From Rhizophagus clarus (lineage: Eukaryota > Glomeromycota > Glomeromycetes > Glomerales > Glomeraceae): a stretch of 64,000 nt of DNA. The notes beneath the pieces are model-generated. The model was not told the origin of the DNA. It saw only the letters and a program-made list of their open reading frames with translations, and ran no database searches. Position numbers and translations under genes: made by a program. How positions within the stretch are numbered: the first letter of the stretch is position 1; each line of letters starts with the position of its first letter. Shown piece after piece: positions 32,961 through 46,700 of the stretch. The stretch covers positions 1 to 64,000 of the forward strand of contig BLAL01000280.1 in the NCBI GenBank assembly GCA_015698045.1, in the 5' to 3' direction.

Positions 32961-33640
32961 TGATTCATTTCCATCAGCTGACAATTCTACTTTCTTATTG
33001 TTAAATAGGACTTCACCACTACTTTCCATTTATTATATACCTATTTCTAATGTACAGAATGATAAAAACATATGGATTAACAGATGGATTTCACCTTTTT
33101 TTGACAAAGATTGCCTTTTGAAAATAAAAGAAAAATTGGCTTTTTCTAAAGAGTTATCTTCTTACACTGATGGTTCAGTTTAAAATAGGTTACTGAATCA
33201 TTTAAGAAAACCACTGGTTAATTGCTTAAACTACCGATCTACAGTTATAAACCAAAGAGCAGCTTTTGTAAAAATACAGTCCAACTAACAATTTTTTTCG
33301 CATATTGTCAACTAGTCGTCTTCTATACAGGCAGAAATTTTTGCAATTTTTTTAGCTCTCTGGTTTATCTGAAACATTGTAGGGTTACAATTTATTCTAA
33401 TAGTAATTACACGATTTTATCAATTACTAAATTTTTACATTTTAGAAATAAATTTTGTTCAAAAATTTTAATAATTCTCTTATTTTATTTTTTATTAATC
33501 TTTTAATTAATGATAAAGATTTAGATTTAGAATTGATTAAGGTTAAAGTTCATACTAATGACCCTTGGAATGAATTAGCTAATGAATTAGCAAAAAAAAA
33601 GGACAGAATGTACTACATATTATTAATTAACCTTTAATTA
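32960..33640 (+). pseudogene. LINE RNase H domain remnant
   Basis: On the plus strand SPFFDKDCLLKIKEKLAFSK and LSSYTDGSV end in the first RNase H motif (Asp in YTDGS). After a broken middle, LELIKVKVHTNDPWNELANE and LAKK give the His-containing final motif. The spacing (about 0.45 kb) fits the RNase H domain at the end of a non-LTR retrotransposon ORF2. The Glu and second Asp motifs cannot be read. Scattered coding-like text continues to about 34.2 kb but is full of stops. Confidence 0.5.
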
Positions 33641-36600
33641 CAGTTCTAAAGATTATAGGTTTAGCCTGTATTTTAAGAAAATTCCAATAGAACAAAAATT
33701 GAGAAATTTTATTAAGATAATAAATCAAGTATAGATTTGCAGTAAATGGAGAGATTTACAAATTAATGAAGATGTCTTTATTCAATGTTCAGTTTAATAT
33801 CAATAGGAAATTACTTAAGCAGCCTTAAAGCAAGTCAAATATTTCTGTTGCACCTTTTCAAAACATAATTTCTTGTGAAATTTTTTGATCAAACTAATTT
33901 ATTAATAATTACCAATAGGACATTGGCTTTAGAAATGTAAACTGGCTCTATATTGTGATTATACTTGCCAATTTTATAATGAAAAAAAAGACAAAATAGT
34001 CCTTTACCTGATTAACCGCCATACATAATGTAATTAAAAATGCATTTATTTATATTACTTAAGGATTTTTTTACTATTATTCTTCCACAGTTTTTAGATT
34101 TCTTGTCATTTTCACTATTAATCAACTAAGCGATCAACAAATAGATTGTATATCAATATATTCTTAAGTTTTTGTCAAATTATTTAATTGCGTAGCCAAT
34201 AGAAAAATGAATAAGATTTTGTTTTAGAGAATACAACACTATTTTAATTGGAAGCCACCTGTTTTTACACTAAATTCGTGATCAAACTGGTCTAATTCTT
34301 TAAGTTAATTATATGAAGCTAATGATGTGATCGTATTATTATATAAAAATAACTCAAAAGTATCTCTAAAAAAAATAAAACCTCTTCTCTGCTGGCTTAT
34401 TATTCCTTATAATATTCTTTACTCTTAAATCATGGTAATTATAATACTTTAGATCATTATATAATTCTTAACAACTGAATCCCTATATAGAATTACCATT
34501 AAAATCTTTTATTATAATACGTAAAAAAAGATTTTTGATGATACTCAATCTTATATTTATACAAATGTGAATATTAATACATTCAGGCAGTTGTTTTTTG
34601 TGATTATACAAGAAATTATCAGGGTTTTATAATATTAATCTTTTAGAGAATTTAATGATTTAATTTATTTATTTTAAATATTTGATTTTATATTATAGTT
34701 TATGTTTATAATTATAGGATTTTATTTATATATTTATATTTATATATTTATGGATCACACTTAATTAAACTAGAGGGTTATATAATTTTATATACAATAT
34801 TTTTAGTTAAATATTTTACAATAAATATAGTATAATCTTTAAATTAAAAAAAAATAATATATATTTATTTATTTATTTATTTATTTATTATTTTTTTTTT
34901 TTTATATTTTTTATAAAAAATTTTATTAAAAAAATATAAAATAATATTAAATACATAATTATTAAAAATTAAAAAATTAAAATACATACTATAATTAATA
35001 AAATACTATTATTAAATTATTTATATATTATTATTATTATAGTGTAATAATCTCTATATTTAACTATATTTTTATTATTATTGATTATTGAAAATATTTT
35101 TATTGAAAATAAAAATAAATAATATAAAATTTTTAGATATTAAATAAATCTAAAGTAAAATAAATAAAATTAAATAAAAAAATTAAATTTATTAAATTAA
35201 AAAATTATATTTTTAAAAAAATATTAAACTGAAAAAAATAATGAAAAAAATAAATGATTTTACATACTGTAATTATTATTTATAAGTTCTTCACTATGCT
35301 TTAGACAATAAAAATTTTTATTTTAATACTATTAAAATTATTTTTCTTTAATTTAATCTATAAAAACAAATATGAATAAAAATAAATAACAGATAACTTA
35401 ATTAATATTAAATCTATATTAAGATTAAAGTTTTAAATTTTTAATTTAATTCTGATTTTTAATTCTAATCTAATTTATATAAAATATTATTAAAAGTATT
35501 TTTTTTTAGTTTAAAATTTTTATTAAAAAATATTTTTAAAATTTTTAATCAAAAATATTTTTAAAATTTTTAATCAAAAATATCTTTAAATCAAATTTTT
35601 AATCAAAAGTATTTTTAAATCAAATTTTTAATCAAAAGTATTTTTAAATTAAATTTTAATCAAAAGTATTTTAAATCAAATTTTTAATCAAAAATATTTT
35701 TAATTAAAAATTTTATTAAAAATATTTTTGATTTAAAAAATAAGTTTTAATTTTATTTTCAAATTAAAAAAATAAAATTAAAACCATTTTCAGAAAATTT
35801 TTTAAACTGAAAATATTTTTGAATAAAATTTTTAAATTAAAAAAGGTAATTTTAATTAGAGTAAATTTATATGTCGCTCTTATGACGCATCACTTCTGGG
35901 TAGAATTATGTAATACTGGCTAAAATTAAAACATGTGATGTTTAATAGAATGTGAAAAATAGATTTTTTACAACAAAAAAAATTCTAAGTTTCTGGAATA
36001 TATATGAAAAAATGAAAAAAGTAGGGGTGTAACATGGGTGATAAAATGGAGGCAATAATATCACAGGGACGATGTATAAATTATCTTTTAATTAAAATAT
36101 AATTTTAAAAATATTTCTTAATAAAAATTTATTTGAAAGAATTCAGTAAAAAACTAAAATCAAAATCATAAATAGAATTGAAAATAAAATTAAACCAGAA
36201 ATTTGAAGCTTTAAATTAAATATTATTAAATAATACTTTCATTTAAATATAAATTTGCTTAACTTAGATAATTAATAAAATATTGAAATATAGAAAATTT
36301 TATTATTTGCTAATTATTTTATAAGGATTTTTATATTATTAATAAGTAAATTATTTAATTTTATAGCATTTTAAAATATTTAAATTTGATGATTATAATT
36401 ATAAAATTTTAAATGGTATGGTTTGATATAAATATAGATTTATTATATTCAAATCATTTAAATCATTTTAATAAATAAAAAAAAAATTATGAAAATCAAA
36501 TTCTTTGCAAACTCATATAAAATTATATTTGTTATCCTTACATTAGAACCCCTAATTTCATATAATATCAAGTTGTCTACATTATGTTTGCATGTCTTAT

Positions 36601-36900
36601 AATATTTTGAAGGAATGTCATCTTAATACACTTTCAAATATTTTTATTAAGAAATTTAATAAGATATATATTTCATGGAACTAAAACAGTTATTGTGGCA
36701 AATGAGAATGGAATTCAATAATAACTTTTATTCTAATTAATAATTAAAGGTGCGATGAATATATTTAACTTAAATTTTTACTTTCACTTTATTAATATTT
36801 TTTCACTGAAAAGTATCATTTACCTCCTGTATTAGAGTAGGTGGTTAATGGTAAAATTAATTGCATTTATTATCACATCATAGTCATTAATGAAGTGCCC
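33641..36900. other. Gene desert with degenerate ~29-bp repeats
   Basis: Extremely AT-rich. From about 35,510 to 35,840 a ~29-bp unit resembling TCAAATTTTTAATCAAAAG plus TATTTTTAAA recurs eight or so times with drift. A (TTTA)n run lies near 34,860. LINE scraps may extend into the first 600 bases. No gene seen. Confidence 0.5.
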
Positions 36901-37480
36901 GGATGTCATCACACCAAAGTCATTAACGGTTAGAATGCTTGTTAAGGGCAAGAAAACGACTACAAATTTATCGTAATTCGTTTCACAAACCAAATTGTTC
37001 GCATCCAAGACATATAGCGAAAGCCACTCTTCTGAATATTCTTTAGAAGCGAGATTTCCAATTGCCTATTGGACCTACCAAGACCCTTTATACTGAGCTT
37101 CTATTAATACTTGTAAGTTCTCGCCATATCTCTAACATTTGATCCGTTACTAGAAACAACATTCCCTGATGACTTTCTCCATAATGTTTTGGTGCCTGCC
37201 CAGTGAAGGCAATGTGATTATCTTGTATAATTGCAAGTTATCCAGTTGCATCTTAAATTCATTGCATGGTGCGGGTTAAAATTTTTTACTATTGAGGATT
37301 TGACCGACACAGGCGGCAACCGTCCTTGGCGGTGTGATTCACCAGTTATCCAATCAAGGGTTCTACTGATGGTGGACATATTATAGGGAAGAAAAGATTA
37401 GCGCGTCATATAAGTACAAATATGACAGGAAAAAGAATAATAGATATCATAAAGTTACCTGTTTTAAAGAAAAGCAAGAG
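36900..37480 (-). pseudogene. Possible transposase scrap
   Basis: The minus strand has coding-like text NHTAKDGCRLCR and, nearby, GQAPKHYGESHQGMLFLVTD in another frame. A GC-R-C pattern of this kind occurs in Tnp2/Plavaka-type proteins. Frames are heavily broken and no longer motif can be confirmed. Confidence 0.22.
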
Positions 37481-40145
37481 TTGTAAGTGAAGCCTTTACT
37501 TCTTTATCATCACCATCAGGCATTCCAAACATTTCTCCATATTAATTCTAGAAGTAATGCTTTTATTAAGCCGCGTTCCTTACTATCGAGGAAATTTCAC
37601 TTAATTCAATTTCACTTTGTTCCACTTGTTATTCCATTATTACAAAAGAAAAAGAAAGATTTGTAAGTAAAAGTAAAATGAAAGTTTAATTTTACGCGAA
37701 AATATTAATTTTTATATTCGTAAAATTCATTAATACGGGACTTTAAAAAGACGTAAAGTTTTGACATGAGGAATGAAAACAGTTAAGCCTGATACAAATC
37801 GCATATTGATCGGCTGTCGTTCACAAGCCACGTGTGGGTTACATAAAGTCACATTAAAGTCAATCGTACGTCGCTTTTACAGTTTTTACTATAGATTCTG
37901 GGACAAAAATTCAAAAGTACTGTCGTTTGGCGGCTTATTTCACCAAAAGTGAATATTGTCACGATCAACTTTGAGGATATAATCGTTGCAAACTTAAAAG
38001 GAATTCTTTTTCGCAGAGAAGTAATTAAGGCAGTTAAATGGCCAGAACGAATATTTGGAAAAATTAAATTCGACCCTAAATACACTTCTACCGAAGACGA
38101 GAAAGAAAAATTCTATACACGATAATGATCTTATTAATTTGATTAATCGAACTGACAAAAACAATTTCTTCTGAAAAATCCTGACCTTTTTTTTATAGTA
38201 ATGTTTGGCTGAATTTAAGGAGAATTTTTACATTTTTGTCGACGATTCGAATTTGTATCAAGGGAAGGTTTATTATTAGTAAATATAAGAAAATTGATGC
38301 TTTTGACCTCAAAAGAAGACACTACCAACTGCTTCCTATATGAAGGATTCAAAGTAACCACATTTTCTCAAAATGCTTTGAAAACTATATGTATGGAGGA
38401 GCGAGTGCCTGCTGTGTTGACGCTCGTTTGCTGATGATGCTAAATTTACGCCTATATTATAGGGCGCAATCTGATACTGGATAGTTGAAATATACTTTTA
38501 TAATGTAAGTATGAACCTTCATCGTGATCACTTTTTTGTTCCTTAAGATTTTATTTTTGTTACAGATATTTGATTGCGTTATAACCGATTCACCTATTGT
38601 GCGAAAAATATTTAGGATTATCTGCCAAATTATTTATCCTACTAACTCGAATGATCTCTTTCAACAGATTTTACAAGACTATTACGTACAGACATGGAGA
38701 TAGTATCTTAACCATCTGGTGAAAGTATTTCTAATTAACAAGATGATGGAATTTTTTTTGAGAATAATCAGTGGTATTCTGAACATGATTTAATGATATG
38801 CGATGAGCGGGGAATCCGATTCAGAATAATTATCCATAGATAAGGTTTTGGTATCAATTAAGGTTACTAGCCGTATGTAATCCTAGGTTGCAATATTACG
38901 ACGTACAGGTTGCAAATAGTTGCAACACTTACCACAGCAGGCCCCATTAAATGAAGTTAATGCTGTTATTAATAATAATGTTTTAGAGTTAAATCCCTGG
39001 TAATGAAATCCAAAATTAACATATGCTAGTATTTAAAAATAAAATTATAATCGTGTACTATAATATATTTGACAAATTTGTCAAGTATTGATGACTCGAA
39101 TTTTTTGATTTTGCAGTGTTGATAATATATCATCCAAATTGGGTATTGTAAAATAAGATGTGACAGTTTGCGCCCTATTTTCTGTATAGATATAAAAAAA
39201 GAATATTGTGGGACAAAATCTACCAATCAAATTGTACCACTTTTAAAATTGGCGTCTCTCAGATGATATACTCCAGATGTACGTACAGTACATATGCATA
39301 ATGCAATTTTTTATGAATAAAAAAGATCACAAAATCCACAATTTCACAAAATTTTTCAATGGAAAATTCTATTTTAAAATTTTCTATATGCCAAAAAGAT
39401 AAAACTTATTTTTTTTTTTTTTTTCTGTTACAATGAATTTTGATGTGAAATGTCGTATTTTTATAACTATTAGTCACAACAGTTAATTTACATCCATCAA
39501 ATGAGTTTGAAATAGAACTTGATGGTACAATCAAGTAACGCAAAGAAAAGATACAATTTTTTTTTTTTTTAAAAAAAAAAAAAATCTTGGCATATAAATA
39601 AGTGTTGTGCAAATTAGTATTAGTTAAGATTTTTTAATTGTTTATTTTTGAAATCTGACAATTAAGTAAAAAAAAGTTTAAATTTTATAATCCTATCGTA
39701 AATTAATTAAACATATTTGTACATATTAAATGTCATTAATGTCGGATCAATTTATTGACAATTACACAATCACACACTTTTGTACTAGATAGAACAACAT
39801 ATTTCTATGTCTTACGGATTAAACCCAAATCAAGGATTTCATTTATTATATTAATTATTATTATTTATTTATTTATTTATTTTTTTTTTGGGGGTTTTTT
39901 TTTTTTATTCTACGTTGATTATTAAATTACGAACAAAAGTACATTCACACATTAATATTATTAACGTAAAATATTCTACTTGAGAAAAAAAAAATTACTA
40001 AAATTAAATTAAAATAAAAAATTAGAAAAAAAAAAAAAAAAAAAGAAAAAACTGTACAAAAAAAAAAAATGTATTAAAGTTTGAGTTTTATAAAATTATG
40101 TATATATATAAAAGTAGGGGGTGTAGTAAATCTATCCTTATTTAT
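37481..40145. other. Intergenic, with a coding-like scrap
   Basis: On the plus strand at about 37,950-38,125, NIVTINFEDIIVANLKGILF and KFDPKYTSTEDEKEKFYTR can be read before a stop; no start or family is visible. The rest is AT-rich with long poly-A and poly-T runs around 39,410-40,070. This includes the trailer of the esterase gene. Confidence 0.35.
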
Positions 40146-41870
40146 CTAAATATCCATAAATTCTGGATGAGCTTCTAAATCAGGCAATTTCCCCAACATA
40201 TTCATCCACTCGCGTAAAGTACCTTCATCCAACATGTCATTTACTCGTTTGCAATTTCCTTTAACATCAATATGCTTATTAGAAAAATAATTTATTTCTC
40301 CATTATCATCATTTTCATCAAATACTTCATCGATATATTCTTGTATTGATGATAATGATGATGATGATTTCTTTTGTTTTAAAACGTTCAAGTTTGTGCT
40401 AACATCTTTTTCTCGATGTTTATGACATGGTGGTGATGAAAATGATGAATGTGGTGATGAAAATGATGAATTTGATGAACAACTTGATGCATCGTTTGTT
40501 GGTTCAGGTATAATTTTTCGTATAAAGGCACCGGTACGTTTGATTGCATCGCTAGCCGCTGGATGAAACAAGAATAATTGAAATACGTGTGGCATCGCTC
40601 TAAATTATAAAATAATAATGTTAAAAAATAAATAAACGATAGGTTTTAAAATTATGATGAATAAAAGTAAGACTTACTCATAAACGTTAAGACTAACTTT
40701 GGTCGGAGGATAAGATCTTACTCCTGGTTTATTACAATTAAAAATTTCGGGATGAGTTTTTGCTGCTTTATGAGCCAACAAAATTGATTCGTCTCTTAAT
40801 CGTTCTCCACTTCCACATGTCTAAAAAAAAAAATTGATAAAATTAAAATACAGAAAAATAAGAAATAAGAAAAAGGAAAAAAAAAAAAAAATACTTACAA
40901 TAAAAATTTCACCCAAACCACCCAAATCATCAGAAAGAATTGGGGAAACATAAGGGATGGATAAAGCAGAATTATAAGCATAATATTGAACTCTTTCCAA
41001 TCTTTCTTGAACATTTTTATAATCTTTTATTGGATTAGCAGGGGAAGCTTTATGTACAAAACCATTCGGTATATAATCAGTTGAACCGTTTGAAAATATG
41101 GAAGGTAAAGAATGATAAAGATCGACCCAAGGAGACCAACAAGCAGCACCAACAGGTTGAGGAAGACCTGCATCCCTTAAAACGAGCATTAAAGATAAAG
41201 CCAAACCACCACCAGCAGAATCACCCATTATAACAATATGTTTTGGGTTTATAGGATCAAAACCAGCATCAGCAGGAGGTTGTATTAAATAAAGATAAGC
41301 GGCCAAAGTATCAACAACAGCAGCAGGAAAAGGGGATTGAGGGGCTAATCTATAATCAATACTAAAACATCTAGCAGCACCAGCTTTAGCAACTTTTTGT
41401 ATTAAAAATCTATGTTGAGCAGCGCTACCCATAAAATAAGCACCACCATGTATATATAAGATTACTCTATCAGCTGCGGTTGATTTCTTTCTATTCTTTG
41501 TTTCAACCCATTCACCTTTAAGAGGAGATTGTTTCATAGGATCATCTTTCCATCTCCAACCAACTTTTTCTTCTTGACCACTTAATAAACCAGCCATAAT
41601 ATCTTCAGCTTGAGAACGACAAGTTTCAGGGACAACAGCTTTTTTAACAGATACAGAAGGAGAAGAAGGTAAATGAGCTTTTCCAAGAAATTTTTGATGT
41701 TTTTCGATAGTCTTATGTTTTCCTCTTTGAAGAAAACCACGAAGCATCGCGACACCTAAATGTAATTTTAAATCCCAATTTGAATCAGGGACATCATTTT
41801 TAAAATGTTTATATACAGTACTAAGAAATTTTGGTGTTAATGCAGCAATATCTTTAGGATCCACGGCCAT
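40146..41870 (-). CDS. HSL-family alpha/beta-hydrolase (esterase/lipase), three exons (522 aa)
   Basis: Exons 40899-41870, 40678-40820 and 40146-40599 join in frame with GTAAGT donors. The protein has the HSL (hormone-sensitive lipase) marks: oxyanion motif HGGAYF at residues 141-146, DYRLAPQSPFPA, nucleophile elbow GDSAGGG with Ser218, and after the first intron GSGERLRDE, where Glu330 sits at the place of the usual catalytic Asp. The catalytic His376 is in AMPHVFQLF at the start of exon 3. Splitting the active site over three exons is a useful check on the splice model. The C-terminal ~130 residues are a Ser-rich, low-complexity and acidic extension (SSNSSFSSPHSSFSSPP) not needed for the fold. 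It should hydrolyse short-chain or steryl-type esters; the substrate is not predictable. There is no signal peptide. Glu as acid is inference from alignment by eye. Confidence 0.88.
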
Positions 41871-42172
41871 TTTGATTATTAGAAAATGGAATGAATAATG
41901 TGTGTATATATTAAAGAAGCTATATCAGTACATTCAATTAGTAAATTAACCTTTTCGTTTTTTTTTTTTTTTTTTTTTTTTTTTGTATTAATAAAATAAT
42001 GAATAATAATAAAAATAAAGAAGAAGAAAAAAAAAAAAAAAAAAAAAAGACGAAAAAAAATTATGTTTATGTGTATGGTATATATATAATTTTTTTTTTT
42101 TTTTTTTAAAAAAAAAATAGGGGACTTTAATAAGAAAACGGACAGTATATATAGCAAAAAAAAATACAAAAG
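41871..42172. other. Esterase gene upstream region with homopolymer blocks
   Basis: A run of about 24 T, a run of about 20 A, then T16 and A8 runs lie between 41,958 and 42,118. On the plus side a TATATATAG box at 42,147 precedes the small frame at 42,173. Confidence 0.5.
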
Positions 42173-42262
42173 ATGGGAAGTTACACAAAATGCAAAGATG
42201 TTTCAAAACGTGCGACTCATGCGATCTGTTCTACTTGCCAAAAACATGATATAAAATTTTAA
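42173..42262 (+). CDS. Very short Cys/His-containing ORF (29 aa)
   Basis: ATG at 42173, stop at 42260-42262. The product contains YTKCKDVSKRATHAICSTC followed by QKHD, a spacing of Cys and His residues that suggests part of a small zinc-binding motif. A TATA-like box lies 25 bases upstream. It might be a truncated gene, a first exon, or chance. I can assign no function. Confidence 0.22.
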   Translation: MGSYTKCKDVSKRATHAICSTCQKHDIKF

Positions 42263-43400
42263 ATTAAAATAATAATATACAGTGATACTTTTGAAGACAC
42301 AATAAGGGAAATGATATACATTAATGTTTTTATTACAGGAATATGTAAAAGTAATGTAAGGCTAAAAGATGACTTTTCGCCCGTAAAGTTTAAAAAGATT
42401 GACTTACTTTAAAAAGGATTATTGGTGAATGAAGATTAAGATGAATAAGAAGATTTAAAGATGATGCACACAACAAAAATATTTTCAGAATATTCGAAAA
42501 TCATCAAAAAGAAGTAACTGAAACATGACAAAGTAATTAAAAAGTCGGAGACAAGGTAAGATATAAACTCCTACTTAGCCTGATATCTATATCAAAGAAG
42601 GCTTAGTTAATTCCAAATTTGCATTCATTCCGAATTTATCGAAAATCAATATGAAAATTAAGTAATGAGGTTTACTTTTTATGTAATTGTAAAGTAGTAC
42701 TTGAAAAAAAAATAAAATATCGAAATTTTCGTGGCGTTGTAACATTTCATATAAGTAAAGAGTCTTTATCCCCTAAATGTTTGAAGATTTTCTTAACATT
42801 TTCATCAAACAAACATGAAAAATATATTTTAAGGGAATAAAAGAAGACCGTGAAAATGTAACTAATGTACAATTTCTATGATAGACTTCTGAAAATCATT
42901 TACTAATATTATAATCGTTGATTTCTTAATATGGAAATCATAAAAAAAATGTCCACACTTAAATGTTTATATTTTGGCGGGATTATTGGTTGATCCAAAT
43001 TTCCCGCCAACGTTAGAACGATGATCATAATAAAATATAAGCTGTACATTAAAAATAATTGACTTGCAATTATAAAGTTTAATAAGGACTAAATTAGAAG
43101 GTAAAAGGACAATGGTAAAATTCATGTTCATTCAATTTCAATAAACTCTTTTTAGTGAATTTTATTATAACATGCATTCACTTATGAAATTCTTTTAACC
43201 GATTATACAATCTATAACGAAAAAAAAGAACCATCTCATCTCTAAAAAACAATTTATCTTTTTTTGAAGTGAAAATTTTTTTTGTATAACTTGTAATTGT
43301 TACATATGTGGTCTTGTTATTATCTATTTATTTTTTATTTTAATACGGAAATTATTTATATATATAATTGATCACATTTCACTATTACAAAAATCACAAA
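42263..43400. other. AT-rich intergenic stretch
   Basis: No gene seen. A short hairpin (GGCGGGA with TCCCGCC) lies at about 42,977-43,009. Confidence 0.4.
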
Positions 43401-43783
43401 TTACGTCATATCAAATGCTCCACGCATATGAATTCCAAATGGACTTTTATTCTCTATTATGGTAAATGCATAATTATTATTAACTAGATTACACGACATA
43501 TTATTACTATTAGTACGAAAGTGAATTACAATGATGTGTAATTCTTTTTTTTTTACTTGTACTCCAATACTCCACATTCAAAATATTTATCCCCTCTGCA
43601 ATAAATAAATCCACAAAATTTTTCAACTTTATTATAATAACTTTTTATTTCCGTAATATGTTTTTTTTGTTGTTTTGGTTTTAGTTTTAGTTTGATATAC
43701 AAAAAATGTGTAATTCGGGGTTGACAGTTCAAATGAAAAATTATTTTATTTTGGAAAATCCCGATGTTTGTCCTAATCAGCAT
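43401..43783 (-). CDS. Small two-exon candidate gene, unknown function
   Basis: ATG at 43783 opens a frame reading MLIRTNIGIFQNK, a very basic middle, then VEKFCGFIYCRGDKYFECG. Ending exon 1 at 43557 (donor GTAAAAA) and resuming at 43506 (acceptor CTAATAG) keeps frame and gives VLEYNNN, then YAFTIIENKSPFGIHMRGAF before a TAA at 43401. The second part looks protein-like and has no reason to be open otherwise. The basic middle (KLKLKPKQQKK) could itself be intron sequence. The three Cys residues in exon 1 are a possible metal site. No family recognised. Confidence 0.3.
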
Positions 43784-46700
43784 CTTCCGACGACCTTCTC
43801 AATAATTTTATTACGCCGATATTTCGGCCGTTAATGATGACGCACTATCCAGTGTGTTACTCATTTAAAATTATTTACTTAAAATGGATACGTTATTAAT
43901 GATTATCTTTCAAATTTTTTGAATAAGGTGGATTTTCCGTTCAACATAAAAAATAAACCCCCCATAATATAATAATCAATAAGAAAATGGATATATTAAT
44001 AATTTATTTAATTTGTTGTTTCCGGATTCCCTTCCCCTTAAAACAAAAACAAAAAAAAAAAACTTTAAAAAACTTTAAAAAAAAAAAAAAACCGGTATTG
44101 ATGTTGTTGATGTTGTTGATGTTGTTGATGTTGTTGATGTTAAACAGAAAATCATCTGTATAACCCGCACCACCATAAATGACCAACCTATGATCTGGGT
44201 CATCTACTCTGACGATCTCATGCTAATATCGAGTGTTAATTTAATTACTAATTAAAAATCACGCTATTTAAACATATTAGACATTGGTTGGTACTCGGTA
44301 TAAATAAATACCATAAATTTCATACTACGGGAAAGAAAATGATAGTGATAAGCAGTAAGCAGTAATCACATCATTCATTTCGGATAGATTTTGAAACATC
44401 AGAAATGGGATGATGCTATGTTGACTTTGTCCACATATTAGACTAACCTTCAGTAGTTAATATTTATTGTAAATCACCAAGTTTTCAAATAGTAAAAGAG
44501 ATATTCTAAGGGCATATCATCCACTTTTTAAGCGAGATACATCATTTTCAGATGCTGGTAAGATACACTTTCAGGTGTCATGATTTTATGATGGTTCGAT
44601 GAATCTTTCAAGTTTGCGCATCTAGTGTCTATACTCATCTATACTCGTCTATATTCAAGTATAAGTTGTCAGCAGACTTCAAGTTCCTAGATACGAAAGG
44701 AAAAAGGTGATGAGAATAAAAAATAATTTAGTTCTTCTCAATGTAATCAACTGTATCTTTAAGAATAAAGTTCAGATGATGTTCAGGTTTGATTAACATG
44801 TCCAATTATTTAATTGTTGAATAATGGCAAATACATTCATTCTAAATTAAAGCAAATTTTTTTTATCATAGTATCACGTCACGTTGTTACCTCTAGATAA
44901 TCGGGTAAAATTTAATCCGACGCTAAAGATCTGATCATCAGCTGGCCAAAATTATTTCAACATCCGATGTTCGATCATCTGATTAACGGATGTTTTTAGA
45001 AATTCTCTCGTATCACACACGCATACGTATACCATATATGATCTTGCTCTTGCATGAAGCCATGAAACTGATGAAAGTTTAAGTATATTCATGTTCATTA
45101 TGTTTACGCAGGTTTACGCGTACTTTGCATCTTTGCATCTTTACATGTCATTATTCGCGATATTCGCGTTTTAAAAGTTAATTACAAACTTATTTAACTA
45201 ATTTAACCAGAGAATCCCTTTAAATAGGGTTTTCCTTTCCCGTTTAAATAAATACTTTATATTTCTTGTGTAAGTATTATGAAAGTATTATTTTATCAAC
45301 ATTTAACAAGAAAATAAGAGAATTAACTATGCATTTATTTAACTAAAATTGGGGAAATCTAGTAAAAAAAAAAAAAAATAACGAGAAGTTCGAAAGATTA
45401 CTAAAACATATACATTTTTTTTCGCTAAAATTTAATTCCTTCCGAAAATAAAATTCGCTATAGTTAAGGACGTAAAAAGTTTCAGAAATAATCTGATAAT
45501 TTATGCGTGGTCTGAAGCAATATGGATACTTGAGTCATAATATACTTTACCATTATGCCGTTAGCTGGGATAATATCTATACTAGTAACCTAAGAAGTAA
45601 ATAACAAATTAAATAGTTTTTAATGAGTATATATTTTTATAATAATTTATAATAATGCAAAATAATGAGTGTTTCCCGTTGATAAAGAAGATCAAAGAAA
45701 ATGTCTGGTAAGTGGAAAGTTTATAATATATTAATCAAAATTGACGTGGTTATGAATTAAGAATATTAATCCTTAAACAGGGTCAAAATTTATAGAAATT
45801 TATTTCAAATTACCGCAGATGATATATTAAGGGTTAGGAGATGAGATGGTTCTATACATGACAAATTGGCACCCACGTTACATCGTTCAACAAAATATTC
45901 ATGTTCAGAGGACGGAATTTTTTGTTAGTTGATATCCTAATTATCACCTATTATACAGTATATCATGACACTGTTATGGCTATACCCACACCCTTGTACA
46001 ATTGATAGATGATTGTTTATCTTTGTTAAAATATAATTTTCCTACAATCAATTTCTTTAAATTAGAGTTGATAAAAAAAAAAGGTATTAGTAAACGTTTT
46101 TATAAAAAACTAATAATAATAAAATAATTTAATATATTTATCCGTAAAACTCACTCTTTACCTATTTTGATTTAGTCTTGTAGTTTATCTTCAGGGAAAG
46201 TATCGTTTGGAGAGAGAGCGCATTAAAATCTGAATATTCCTGAAAAGTAGGTTTAACATTCATATTATCGAAAGATGATATTAACAAGTTTAGGAATATG
46301 AGATGATTTGATATTATTATTATTCAGAAATTGTGTGATTTCTGTTCGACATATGTAATATGATAGATACGTGTATCATTTGGTGAAGGAAGATAAATTT
46401 CAAATGTATTCTGAGGCGAGGATTAGTAGTAGTCTTATCAATATTAACTTGATTCGTATTTTACTGCCACTACAATATAACGAAATATATAAAGAAAATA
46501 TAATTTTTCCAGAATTAAGGGGAGTAATGAAATTTCTGTATCTAGTAAAATACCCGAGTCTTATAAAGTGGGTTACACTGACTCGAAGGTATCGCAATTT
46601 GATCCACGATGTACTACTTGTACAGCGTTCAATCAAATGATCATAAGATTTTTTTTTTTTCTTTTACTATAATAATTTATATAAACAAATTCAAGTTTTG

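Noticed and set aside
41879..42206. Phe/Lys/Ile-rich minus-strand frames
   Set aside because: Made by poly-A and poly-T runs upstream of the esterase gene.
46371..46640. 89-codon plus and 78-codon minus frames
   Set aside because: Neither starts with ATG and neither shows family-like motifs.
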